Of a stretch of DNA of 64,000 nt, positions 35,507-43,593 are shown piece by piece. This stretch comes from an uncultured Alphaproteobacteria bacterium (GTDB taxonomy: Bacteria > Pseudomonadota > Alphaproteobacteria > HIMB59 > GCA-002718135). Below the pieces are notes generated by a model. It was given only the letters and a program-made list of their open reading frames with translations, was not told where the DNA came from and searched no databases. The first letter of the stretch is position 1; each line of letters starts with the position of its first letter. Position numbers and translations under genes: made by a program. The stretch spans positions 1-64,000 of the forward strand of contig CABYXC010000001.1 of the NCBI GenBank assembly GCA_902522865.1, written 5' to 3'.

Positions 35507-35646
35507 TAGTAATTTATAATATAAAAAAGATTAGACATAAATATGCTTTATTTAATTAATAAGCTTATCCTATGATAGAACTTATAATTCTCGAACTTAT
35601 TATTATAGCTTTAATAATCAATAAATAGCTAGTGGATCCAGAACAC

Positions 35647-35675
35647 TTAACAATTTAAGTACTTGGTGGTAGAAT
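35647..35675 (+). promoter_or_regulatory. Sigma-70-like promoter for a leaderless mRNA (copy 1)
   Basis: TTAACA, 17 bases, TAGAAT with an extended TG (TGGTAGAAT). The ATG at 35683 follows the -10 box after seven bases, which puts the expected start of transcription at or just before the initiation codon. The same 42-base arrangement occurs upstream of 36671. Confidence 0.65.
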
Positions 35676-35682
35676 AATTAAA

Positions 35683-36147
35683 ATGATAATTTTGAGATAT
35701 ATCCTCCTTATTTTTTTTACCTTTTCTTTAGGAGTAAAAGCAAACTCTATAGAAGGGGGAGATTGGATAGTTACAGATTTTGTAGGGGAAGATATATTTG
35801 TTAAAACAGATAAAATTATTGGGCAAAAACAAAAATTTTATGATGGTATTGATGGAGTATTTCTTAATTGTAAAGGTGGTAGTGTTTGGGGCTACACTAA
35901 ATATGATACTCTAGAAGAATTAATTTCCAATAAAGAATTTAAATTATTGCAAGAACATAAAGAGTCTCTTAATTTAATAGAAACAATTTATTATGTTCAC
36001 CGTCTTTCTTGTTCTGGTGAGAGAGAAGGTGAAACTATGATGAGCTTATATCCTTTCATTACAAATGGTGACCCAAACAGTCAAAAAGCTTATTATATTT
36101 TTGAAATGGGTATATTTGAATTAGAAATTAAGGAGCCTAGAAATTAA
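35683..36147 (+). CDS. Secreted element protein (154 residues), first of rightward run
   Basis: Signal peptide of about 21 residues (MIILRYILLIFFTFSLGVKA-NS). The mature part begins IEGGDWIVTDFVG and has two Cys (FLNCKGG and LSCSGER). No family recognised. It sits behind a promoter that leaves no room for a leader, so translation probably starts at the mRNA 5' end. The stop overlaps the next start (TAATG), hence coupled. Confidence 0.7.
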   Translation: MIILRYILLIFFTFSLGVKANSIEGGDWIVTDFVGEDIFVKTDKIIGQKQKFYDGIDGVFLNCKGGSVWGYTKYDTLEELISNKEFKLLQEHKESLNLIETIYYVHRLSCSGEREGETMMSLYPFITNGDPNSQKAYYIFEMGIFELEIKEPRN

Positions 36148-36611
36148 TGATAAGGTTATTTGGTATTGTATTAGTGGTTTTAATTTCTGCTAATGTTTAT
36201 GCCAATCAATTAATCTGCACACCTTCTTCAAGCGTTATTCTTGATCTTGATGGTGTAACAATAAATACAGACGAAAATAAATTTTTTAAATTACTAAAAA
36301 ATGGCGAGTCGTTTGACACATATAGAAATGCGCCTAAGTTTTTGTTTATACTAGATGAAGAGAATTTAATGCTCACAACAATATTTACTCCTAGTGGTTC
36401 TGATAAAGCAAGTAAGCCTGAAAAAGAAAAAATGAAACTTGTTTATGAAAAAGCTGAAGAAGATAATGAAACTTTAGCAAATTATAGAACCTATAACTTA
36501 GGAGAAATGGGCAACTTTCAAATAAATCTAGACTCATTATATTTTATTAGAACTATGACCTCGTTAATTGATACAAGTTATATTTATATTGGCTACTGTG
36601 TAGAAAATTAA
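36147..36611 (+). CDS. Secreted element protein (154 residues) with two terminal cysteines
   Basis: Signal peptide MIRLFGIVLVVLISANVYA, then mature NQLICTPSS with a Cys near the start and IYIGYCVEN with a Cys at the end. This is the same spacing scheme as the protein at 34734, and the region before the last Cys is also aromatic-rich, so the two may share a fold. Acidic. No known family. Coupled to the preceding gene by a one-base overlap. Confidence 0.7.
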   Translation: MIRLFGIVLVVLISANVYANQLICTPSSSVILDLDGVTINTDENKFFKLLKNGESFDTYRNAPKFLFILDEENLMLTTIFTPSGSDKASKPEKEKMKLVYEKAEEDNETLANYRTYNLGEMGNFQINLDSLYFIRTMTSLIDTSYIYIGYCVEN

Positions 36612-36634
36612 GGGTTAGTAAATAAGTAGAACCC

Positions 36635-36663
36635 TTAACAATCTCCTCAGTTGGTGGTAGGAT
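36635..36663 (+). promoter_or_regulatory. Sigma-70-like promoter for a leaderless mRNA (copy 2)
   Basis: TTAACA, 17 bases, TAGGAT with TG at the extended position. ATG at 36671 is seven bases after the -10 box. 30 of 42 bases before the ATG match copy 1, with identical spacing, which also supports ATG 36671 over the in-frame GTG at 36668. Confidence 0.65.
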
Positions 36664-36670
36664 AATCGTG

Positions 36671-37927
36671 ATGAAGAAACTATTTCTACTCGTTGGGTTG
36701 GTTGTTTTCCTAACGCCTATGGTAGGAGCTTACGAAAGCTCATATAAAAAATGTAAAATAAAAAATGGTAAGATTGAACACTCACAATTTTTTTCACGCT
36801 GTTACGCAAAAATAAAACTTTCAGATGGAGGAAAATATGATGGTGAGTTTAATAATGGGTATTTTGAAGGAAGAGGAACTTATGAATATCCAAATGGTGA
36901 TGTGTATGAGGGTTATTGGAATAGTGGTAAATATCATGGAGAAGGGATCTTAACACTTGCCAATGGGGAAAAGAAAATTGGTGAATGGACTTTAGGTGTT
37001 TTTGAAGGTGAGGAGGTAATAAGTAAAAATTTTTATTGCAAAAGATCAAGTGGTAAAGTTTATAAATCAAAACTAGGATGTTCTAAAAATATTGAGATTA
37101 CTGAAGAAGAATTTTTGAATGCTTCTAAGAAATTTTATTGTAAAAAATTTAATAATGAACTTTACGTATCAAGTAAATGTAATGGAGGTGATGAAATTAT
37201 AAGTCAAAAAACCTTTGCTAAATTAAAAAAGGAAAAAGAAATAGAAAGGGATAATGTTAATAAAAATTCTAGGTTAGAATTAATTTCAAAATGTCAAAAT
37301 CAATACCCTGAGTTTGCTAATCTTAGTCCTATTTCGCAAAATAGAAGAATAGATCGAATCACGGGTAATTGTGGAATAAACTTCATTGTAACCTCCAAAT
37401 CTAGAATATGCCAACTTGGAAAATATAGAGAGGAGTACAGGCATATTTGCTCTGAAAACGTAATCCAAAATAAAAAAGATGCAGTGTTTAAAGAATTAGC
37501 ACTATCCCTAGGTTGTGGCTCTAAAAGTAAGGATATTAATAAATGCGTTCAAAGATGGTTACCAACTATCATTCAGACTGGTCCAATCGATCTGGAGGAA
37601 ATTGAAGAATTAAAAAAAGACAAAGAGTTAATGGGGGAGATAGTGTTTACTATTAATGAAATTGAACGCGAAAAGAATCAAAATGAAAATCAAGAACCAA
37701 CGGAAGAAGAAAAACAACAGGCACTAGCTCAACAAAATGCAACTGGCCAAGCTACATGGAAATATACCTCAACTGGTATTGGGTATTTTGATTTCGGAAA
37801 TGGTTTCGGTTGGGCACCACCTAATCCCAAAAGAGATAAGATTATAAGTGGGTTATTAGTGAGCCAGCGAACAAAGAATAAGTTAATGATTGGGTCAAGA
37901 GGTAGAACTATTTTTATCCCAAGATAA
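36671..37927 (+). CDS. Secreted MORN-repeat protein
   Basis: A 418-residue protein from the ATG at 36671. Signal peptide to about residue 20 (VGAYESS), then three to four MORN repeats in residues 50-105 (DGGKYDGEFNNGYFEGRG, YPNGDVYEGYWNSGKYHGEG, LANGEKKIGEWTLGVFEGEE). Next come two Cys-rich segments (FYCKRSSGKVYKSKLGC and FYCKKFNNELYVSSKC), a helical middle, a Gln-rich stretch near 345 and a basic end. MORN repeats bind lipids or proteins in many contexts. A cell-envelope or surface target is plausible. Largest cargo gene of the element. Confidence 0.85.
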   Translation: MKKLFLLVGLVVFLTPMVGAYESSYKKCKIKNGKIEHSQFFSRCYAKIKLSDGGKYDGEFNNGYFEGRGTYEYPNGDVYEGYWNSGKYHGEGILTLANGEKKIGEWTLGVFEGEEVISKNFYCKRSSGKVYKSKLGCSKNIEITEEEFLNASKKFYCKKFNNELYVSSKCNGGDEIISQKTFAKLKKEKEIERDNVNKNSRLELISKCQNQYPEFANLSPISQNRRIDRITGNCGINFIVTSKSRICQLGKYREEYRHICSENVIQNKKDAVFKELALSLGCGSKSKDINKCVQRWLPTIIQTGPIDLEEIEELKKDKELMGEIVFTINEIEREKNQNENQEPTEEEKQQALAQQNATGQATWKYTSTGIGYFDFGNGFGWAPPNPKRDKIISGLLVSQRTKNKLMIGSRGRTIFIPR

Positions 37928-37961
37928 AAAAAGGGCTAGTGATAGGCCTTACCACTAACCC
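37922..37961 (-). terminator. Intrinsic terminator for the integrase transcript
   Basis: On the minus strand GGGTTAGTGG and CACTAGCCC form a hairpin followed by seven T. It lies about 120 bases after the integrase stop and touches the end of the MORN gene. The gap 37962-38080 holds no gene I can support. Confidence 0.75.
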
Positions 37962-38080
37962 AGTCGGCCTATACGCTAGTTATAAGCCAAGCCAAACAGA
38001 ATAAATAAAAACTATAATATGATATACAATCCAAAGCTTTATTGGGAATAAGGCTAGCCAGAATATAAAACCAATCATAG

Positions 38081-39082
38081 CTAACCTAACTTTCTTGCAA
38101 CTTGTTCGGGATCAAGTTTTGTATAAACTTTTAACAAAACGGATGGTTGCTTATGGCCACTAAGCAATTGAACAGTAGGCAAATCATAATTTCTAATTTG
38201 AAACATGTTGGTTATTGCTGATCTTCTTAGGTCATGCCAACGAAAGTCAACTAAACCGATCTTATTACGTACTCGATAGAAATGTTTATCCAAACTATCA
38301 ACAGTAAAAGGAAACATAGTTCCGTCTAACTGTCTTGGAAGTGTAGCCAATATGTGAAACGCATGTTCGCTCAATGGTATTGTTCTATCTTCCCCGTTCT
38401 TGGTATCGTACAAAGTGAGAGTTCTTGCTTCCCAGTTAATGTGTTTACGATTTATTCCTAGAAGCTCACCTTTTCTAATTGAAGTTTCTAACGAAAAACC
38501 AACTGCGGGTTTTAAATAGATATTCTTATAATCCTGACAGCCTTGAAGTAATCTTTCTTCTTCATGGAAAGTTAGCACTCGATCCCTTGGTTTATTTTCT
38601 GGTTCACGTTTAAATATTTTACAAGGATTGTTGGGAAGATATATTTCCCAATCTGTTAAAGCTGTTTGAATAACAACAGATATAAAATTGAAATCTTTGT
38701 TAAACGTTGGACCTTGAACTTCCTCTAATCTTCGATCCCGATATTCGGCTAAATGCTTAGTCGAAAATCTTAATAGATTTACGTTTGAAATCTCATCGTC
38801 CAGAAGCTGTCGCAATCGATATTCCTCGTTCTTCCACTGCTTTTTCTTCTTATGTTTTTCTTCATTAACGTATCGTTTGAATAGATCGCCCAAGGTAACT
38901 TTCGACGCTGATGAATAATCCGAGTAGTCCCCTTTATCTAATTTAGTTTCCATAGACCTAGACCACCTTTTGGCCTCTGTTCGAGTCATGAAAGTTTTTA
39001 GAATAGGTTTGATTCCTACACGTCTAATTTTTACTTCGTACGAGTATCCGTTACGGACTTTTCGTCTGTAAATTGTCGCCAT
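38081..39082 (-). CDS. Tyrosine-type site-specific integrase
   Basis: A 333-residue recombinase. The start at ATG 39082 gives MATIYRRKVRNGYSYEVKIRR, an AP2-like arm-binding N-terminus; a longer frame runs into the tRNA gene and yields only spurious residues. A SAM-like core domain spans about 70-165. Catalytic set: Arg in TSIRKGELLG, Lys in YDTKNGED, HDLRRS, GHKQPS and Tyr in KVYTKLD. Positioned directly inside the tRNA-Gly att site and transcribed into the element. Base composition is visibly richer in G and C than the chromosomal neighbours, in line with a foreign origin. Confidence 0.95.
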   Translation of the reverse strand: MATIYRRKVRNGYSYEVKIRRVGIKPILKTFMTRTEAKRWSRSMETKLDKGDYSDYSSASKVTLGDLFKRYVNEEKHKKKKQWKNEEYRLRQLLDDEISNVNLLRFSTKHLAEYRDRRLEEVQGPTFNKDFNFISVVIQTALTDWEIYLPNNPCKIFKREPENKPRDRVLTFHEEERLLQGCQDYKNIYLKPAVGFSLETSIRKGELLGINRKHINWEARTLTLYDTKNGEDRTIPLSEHAFHILATLPRQLDGTMFPFTVDSLDKHFYRVRNKIGLVDFRWHDLRRSAITNMFQIRNYDLPTVQLLSGHKQPSVLLKVYTKLDPEQVARKLG

Positions 39083-39159
39083 AAATTTCTCACTTTCTAA
39101 GAAAAAGTGATCTTCAACTGTCGGAGAGGTGTCGGAGGTACGTGTTCGCTTGCTCTTTA

Positions 39160-39211
39160 TTGGAGCGGGCGAAGGGATTCGAACCCTCGACTTCAACCTT
39201 GGCAAGGTTGC
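39160..39211 (-). repeat. Proximal attachment site within tRNA-Gly
   Basis: 52 bases identical to 34181-34232. It covers the tRNA from the anticodon stem to the CCA end, so integration keeps the tRNA whole. Just inside, GTCGGAG occurs twice (39120 and 39131), possibly further integrase sites. Confidence 0.93.
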
Positions 39212-39235
39212 GCTCTACCCCTGAGCTACGCCCGC
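39161..39235 (-). tRNA. tRNA-Gly (anticodon GCC)
   Basis: Minus strand folds as a 75-base tRNA: acceptor GCGGGCG pairs with CGCCCGC; D arm GCTC/GAGC; anticodon stem CAACC/GGTTG around loop TTGCCAA (anticodon GCC); T arm GAGGG-TTCGAAT-CCCTT; encoded CCA. The 5' half is chromosomal and the 3' part is contributed by the integrated element. Confidence 0.97.
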
Positions 39236-39287
39236 TTAATATACAATTACCATTTTGAGTTTATAAGTCAATATTTGAGAAAATGAT

Positions 39288-40106
39288 TTATTTAAATCTT
39301 CTTCTATAAACAACATCAACAAGCAACATATGAGGAAGGGTTAATGCAGCAAGTCCAATAAAAACTACTTTTAATATCGACTCATATAATGATAAATTTT
39401 GAACTAAATAGTAAACAATTCCTAAACCTCCAATCCAAGAAATAACTGTAAAAAGAATTGTGGAGTAAATAACAAAGTATTTGTTTTTTAAATTCAAATA
39501 AATATTTTTAATCAGATGTTTTAAATGTTTGTAAGTGTGAAAAAAACAGAAATATATTGCAAAACTTAGTAATGGGTCAAAAAAATAAAAAATTAATAAA
39601 AGAAATAGAATCTCAATAATTCCTATTCGCAATTTCTTTTCAAACAAAGAAAGATAAATAAAATATATTATAGATAATAGTGTTAAAAAATATGGAATGA
39701 AAAAATATTTTTGGATTGAGTAAATATTATTATTTGTCAGATATTCAAATATCAAAAAAGATTGATCTTCATTGAAAAATATTATTCCAAAAATAATAGT
39801 CATTCCATAAGTAAAACTAATAGAATACTTATATTTATTTATTTTATAATTTGTCCAATCACATAATCCAAAATGGACAATAGTCATTATAATAAAAATC
39901 GTTAGCGCAATAATAGGAAAATATACCCAGAATAAAATTACCAGAGAAAATAAAATTAGGTAGTAAAATATAAATTTTAGAAATTGTATTCTGTTACTAA
40001 AACCTACTAATGAAGCAACTGCACCATCAAATGATCCATGTGGAAGACCAATGAAAAAAATTAATAAAAAAGAAATAATATTTAAAATTGTAAAATCGGA
40101 TAACAT
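39288..40106 (-). CDS. blh: Brp/Blh family beta-carotene 15,15'-dioxygenase
   Basis: A 272-residue membrane protein that cleaves beta-carotene to two retinal. The family His motifs are all present: GLPHGSFDG near the N-terminus, VHFGLCDW, FFHTYKHLKH and LPHMLLVD near the C-terminus. Six to seven membrane segments. Last gene of a crtI-crtB-crtY-blh run; its start is two bases from the crtY stop. Retinal made here is the chromophore for a rhodopsin, which is not in this window. Confidence 0.92.
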   Translation of the reverse strand: MLSDFTILNIISFLLIFFIGLPHGSFDGAVASLVGFSNRIQFLKFIFYYLILFSLVILFWVYFPIIALTIFIIMTIVHFGLCDWTNYKINKYKYSISFTYGMTIIFGIIFFNEDQSFLIFEYLTNNNIYSIQKYFFIPYFLTLLSIIYFIYLSLFEKKLRIGIIEILFLLLIFYFFDPLLSFAIYFCFFHTYKHLKHLIKNIYLNLKNKYFVIYSTILFTVISWIGGLGIVYYLVQNLSLYESILKVVFIGLAALTLPHMLLVDVVYRRRFK

Positions 40107-40107
40107 A

Positions 40108-41190
40108 TTATTTAAATAATTCTTTTATAAAAGAAAGCTTGGGCATACTATTTATAATTTTTAACTTAGTTAGCAGATTTGATTCACCCATCATAAAACT
40201 TTGGAATTCGTTTCCATTTAGATTTGATGCGAGTTTTATAAATGATTTTCCATCTTCTCTGTTACTTTTTAAATAATTAATAAAAATTTTATCCATTTTT
40301 TTTTCTAAAAAATTATGGGTATTTACATAGTTCTTCTTTGAATTTTTTAGCAATTGGATTTGCTTTATAAGAAATGAAAAGGCATATCCAGTGGAGGGTT
40401 TGCACGCACCTCCTCTAATACCAATATTAAAAATATTAGAATTAACTGATCTTTTTTCCTCAGCAAAAAACATTGGTATTACTCCTTTTTCTGAGCTCTG
40501 TTCTTTAAATTCATTGATATTATTTTTTTTCAAATAATCATTTATTTTTTTTCTGTACCAAGAGGTGTGAAAAACATCTTTTGAAAAAACCGTTGACTCA
40601 ACAAGTGCTTTATTGTGACTAAATGGTAGAATATATATAAAATGTAAAATATTATTTTCTTCCGTAAAGTGCATTAAAGTTAACTTATTTTCATTAAAAG
40701 TATTATCTTTCACAGTAATATTAATTCCAAAAAAATGTTGTAATAATTCACCTTTTTTTTCTTTTGTTGATCGTGAGTCATATATTTTTTGAGCGTAATA
40801 TATTTTGTTATCAGCAGTTATTATTTTAAAATAATTTTGTTCAGGAAAATATTGAATAACTTGTTTATTTACTATTTCTAAGTTATTTTTTGTTTCTAAG
40901 CAGAATTTTTTCCAAGTTTTAAAACTTATAACACAATAAGGTTTATCTAAACTTGTATGTGTTATATCAAGATTTTTGTTTCCAATAGTCCAGTTATACC
41001 ATTTTTTTTCGATAATATTTTCAAAAGGCCTCATCCAATCTGTTAACCAAAAACCAAAAATATTATCTCTTTTATTTATATCTTCACTTTCAAATGCAAT
41101 AATTTCATTTAAGCCATTTCCGTAAAGAATTTTATTTACTGCTAAACCACTAGGGCCTAAACCGATTATAGCAGCTTTATAAATTTTCAT
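40108..41190 (-). CDS. crtY: Lycopene beta-cyclase
   Basis: A 360-residue FAD/NAD-dependent cyclase making beta-carotene from lycopene. Rossmann start AAIIGLGPSGLAVNKIL, FGFWLTDWMRPF, IYDSRSTKEKKGELLQHFFG, FIYILPFSHNKALVESTVFS and GIRGGACKPSTGYAFSF all follow the CrtY pattern. Length is slightly below the family mean. Start overlaps the end of crtB by 14 bases. Confidence 0.92.
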   Translation of the reverse strand: MKIYKAAIIGLGPSGLAVNKILYGNGLNEIIAFESEDINKRDNIFGFWLTDWMRPFENIIEKKWYNWTIGNKNLDITHTSLDKPYCVISFKTWKKFCLETKNNLEIVNKQVIQYFPEQNYFKIITADNKIYYAQKIYDSRSTKEKKGELLQHFFGINITVKDNTFNENKLTLMHFTEENNILHFIYILPFSHNKALVESTVFSKDVFHTSWYRKKINDYLKKNNINEFKEQSSEKGVIPMFFAEEKRSVNSNIFNIGIRGGACKPSTGYAFSFLIKQIQLLKNSKKNYVNTHNFLEKKMDKIFINYLKSNREDGKSFIKLASNLNGNEFQSFMMGESNLLTKLKIINSMPKLSFIKELFK

Positions 41191-42058
41191 TTGGAAGAAT
41201 ATCTCTTATTTTTTGATATTTATAATTCATCAATGGAATAAAAATGAAAAGGAAAAGTGATTTAATTGTAATAAAGGATTTTTCTAATGTGTTTAAATAT
41301 ATTCTTTCTCTAAAATATTTTTTTTTATTTGATTTTATTTTTATACCAATACCTCTATAAACATTAGCCGCAATGAATATTCCCAGTCTAGTAGAGAGAG
41401 GGATATATTTCAAACCAGCAAAACCATTTTCATAAAACTTTTCTGATAAAGTTATTACTTTATGAATTGCATTTGATATTTTTTCATCATTATCTGAAGT
41501 AAATTCATTTTGATTGTTTAAGTCTTTTAAAGAAATATTAGGTATCCAGCTAGCTGGTAAATATATTCTTTTAATTTTGGAGTCTTCATAAACATCGCGT
41601 GCTATATTTGTTAATTGCATACCAATTCCTAAATCAATTGCAGATTTTGATGCTTTTTCATGTTTTACTCCTATAATTTTAGACATCATTAAACCAACAG
41701 TACCAGCAACATGGTAGGAGTATTTTATAAGCTCCTCCTTATTTTGAATTCTAATATTCTTCTGATCCAAAATTAATCCGTCAATTAAATCGATAAAAAT
41801 AGCATTATTAATGTTATTTTTTTTCAAAAAAACATTTACCTTATTTTTTTTATTATTTTTAATTTCCTCAATTGAGTTTTTAAGATAGTTAGATTGGTCT
41901 TGGCTATGCTTATCAGCAATATCATCAAAATATCTACAAATTGAATAGAGAATACCAGCATTTTTTTTTGAACTTTTTGGTAAAAAAAAACTTGCCCAAT
42001 AAAAACTTTTACCTTCTCTTTTAAGGTCGGTCGACGAATTTAGTTCTAAATCAATCAT
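41177..42058 (-). CDS. crtB: Phytoene synthase
   Basis: A 293-residue enzyme that condenses two GGPP to phytoene. Both Asp-rich motifs are visible: YSICRYFDDIADKHSQD and GIGMQLTNIARDVYEDS followed by IYLP. FYWASFFLPKSSKK is at the N-terminus. Length is normal. In the crt run with a two-base gap after crtI. GGPP synthase is not in this window. Confidence 0.94.
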   Translation of the reverse strand: MIDLELNSSTDLKREGKSFYWASFFLPKSSKKNAGILYSICRYFDDIADKHSQDQSNYLKNSIEEIKNNKKNKVNVFLKKNNINNAIFIDLIDGLILDQKNIRIQNKEELIKYSYHVAGTVGLMMSKIIGVKHEKASKSAIDLGIGMQLTNIARDVYEDSKIKRIYLPASWIPNISLKDLNNQNEFTSDNDEKISNAIHKVITLSEKFYENGFAGLKYIPLSTRLGIFIAANVYRGIGIKIKSNKKKYFRERIYLNTLEKSFITIKSLFLFIFIPLMNYKYQKIRDILPNENL

Positions 42059-42060
42059 TG

Positions 42061-43536
42061 TTATTTTAATTCAGATTTGATGATATTTTCAACAACTTTA
42101 GCTGAAGAAAGAACACCTGGTATTCCAGCCCCTGGATGAGAGCCTGCTGCAGAAAAATATAAATTTTTAATTTTTTTGTCTTTGTTGTGATATCTAAACC
42201 AAGCTGACTGTGTAAAAATTGGTGCTATAGAAAATCCTGCTCCGTGCATAGAATTGTAATCGTTTTTAAAATCTTTAGGATTCATCCAAAATACATCTGT
42301 GATATTTTTTTCTAAATCTGGCATAATTGTTTGAGATAGTTCTTTAACTATTTTATTTTTAAGATCTTCTGATTCAATATCCCAATTAACGTTGCCTTGT
42401 AAATTTGGTACTGGGCATAAAACATAAAAGCTATCACAGCCTTCTGGGGCAAATGATTTATCTGTAGCAGTAGGCCTATGAATATATAGAGAAAAATCTT
42501 CAGATAAAATTTTATTTTTAAATATATCATGAAGCAAAGATTTAAATCTTTCTGTCATCCAAATGGTGTGGTGAGCAACCTTATGATATTGTTTTTTTGT
42601 TCCAAAAAAAAGCACAAAAAGACCCATTGAATACAGTAAATTTTTTTCTTTTAACACAGGTCTACTTAAATTATGTTTTTTTAAAAGTTTTGAATAGACC
42701 ATAGGTGGATCAGCATTACAAACAACCAGATCTAAGTCTCTGATTTCTTCATTGTTTGTTAATATTTTTGTAATCTTATCATTTTCAACAACTAGTTCTT
42801 TTGCCTCCGTGTTTGTTTTAATATTAATACCTGAATCAACCATTAATTTTTTTAATTCAGTTACAATTTTACCAGTTCCACCCATACAGAAAAACACTCC
42901 CCATTTTCTCTCTAAGTAATGAATTAAAGCATAAATCGATGTTGTTGTATGAGGATCACCTCCAACTAAAAGCGGATGAATTGAAAATGCTTTTCTAAGA
43001 TAAGGGTTTTTTAGATAACTGTTAACAAGTTGAGATACCGTGAAATAACTTTTTAAAATGATTAAATTAGGAATAACGCCTAACATTTTAAAAAAAGAAA
43101 TGAATGGTTTGTCAGCTAGTTTTGTAAAACCTACATCAAATATTTTTTTTGATTGATTTAAAAGCTTATAATATCCTTTTATGTCCCTCTTATCAAATTT
43201 ACTAATTTCTCTGTTAGTTTTTTCGACTGTGGAACAATAATCAAATGTTTTACCATCATGAAAATAATACCTATACCAAGGCTCAAGAGGAACAAAATTC
43301 AAATAATTTTCTCTTTTTTTTCCAAATAAACTAAATAATTCATCAAATAGAAATGGTGCTGTTATAACCGTTGGTCCAGCATCATGCTTAAAACCATTCA
43401 CTTCAAAAACTCTTGCTCTTCCTCCAAGCTCATCTAATTTTTCAATAATTGTTGTATCATATCCTAATTTTTTTAATCTTAAACTAATCGCAATGCCCCC
43501 AAAACCACTTCCTATAACTACTGCTTTTTTTCTCAT
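42061..43536 (-). CDS. crtI: Phytoene desaturase
   Basis: A 491-residue FAD enzyme that converts phytoene to lycopene. Dinucleotide fold AVVIGSGFGGIAISLRL at the N-terminus; HDAGPTVITAPFLFDELF; GGTGKIVTELKKL in the middle; and the carotenoid-desaturase end FSAAGSHPGAGIPGVLSSA. First gene of the carotenoid run; 57 bases separate it from the divergent aminoacyl-tRNA editing gene, so a light- or stress-controlled promoter would lie there. Confidence 0.95.
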   Translation of the reverse strand: MRKKAVVIGSGFGGIAISLRLKKLGYDTTIIEKLDELGGRARVFEVNGFKHDAGPTVITAPFLFDELFSLFGKKRENYLNFVPLEPWYRYYFHDGKTFDYCSTVEKTNREISKFDKRDIKGYYKLLNQSKKIFDVGFTKLADKPFISFFKMLGVIPNLIILKSYFTVSQLVNSYLKNPYLRKAFSIHPLLVGGDPHTTTSIYALIHYLERKWGVFFCMGGTGKIVTELKKLMVDSGINIKTNTEAKELVVENDKITKILTNNEEIRDLDLVVCNADPPMVYSKLLKKHNLSRPVLKEKNLLYSMGLFVLFFGTKKQYHKVAHHTIWMTERFKSLLHDIFKNKILSEDFSLYIHRPTATDKSFAPEGCDSFYVLCPVPNLQGNVNWDIESEDLKNKIVKELSQTIMPDLEKNITDVFWMNPKDFKNDYNSMHGAGFSIAPIFTQSAWFRYHNKDKKIKNLYFSAAGSHPGAGIPGVLSSAKVVENIIKSELK

Positions 43537-43593
43537 TGTTAATTTTGTAATTGTATTTAAATACCTTATTTCTTAATAAATATAATATTATTT

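Larger units (their letters stand above)
34181..39211. mobile_element. Integrative element in tRNA-Gly(GCC), about 5.0 kb
   Basis: Perfect 52-bp direct repeats at 34181-34232 and 39160-39211 bound the element. The right copy is the 3' two-thirds of a complete tRNA-Gly gene (with encoded CCA); the left copy is the displaced tRNA fragment. A tyrosine integrase reads inward from the tRNA. Between them are one small unknown gene, four small secreted proteins, a secreted MORN-repeat protein, and regulatory repeats. No replication initiator, capsid, terminase, relaxase or known toxin is visible. Size is far below typical prophages or conjugative elements. It could be a minimal integrative element or satellite that depends on a helper. 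Confidence 0.9.

Noticed and set aside
36849-37070. Minus-strand His-rich 73-codon frame inside the MORN gene
   Set aside because: Shadow of the MORN repeats; the His-rich pattern arises from the antisense of repeated codons.
34233-39159. CRISPR array or phage structural genes inside the element
   Set aside because: The CCACAG boxes are too short and irregular for CRISPR repeats, and no capsid, portal or terminase motif was found in any frame.
39083-39205. N-terminal extension of the integrase into the tRNA-Gly gene
   Set aside because: The added residues are translation of tRNA and att sequence; ATG 39082 gives a normal integrase start.
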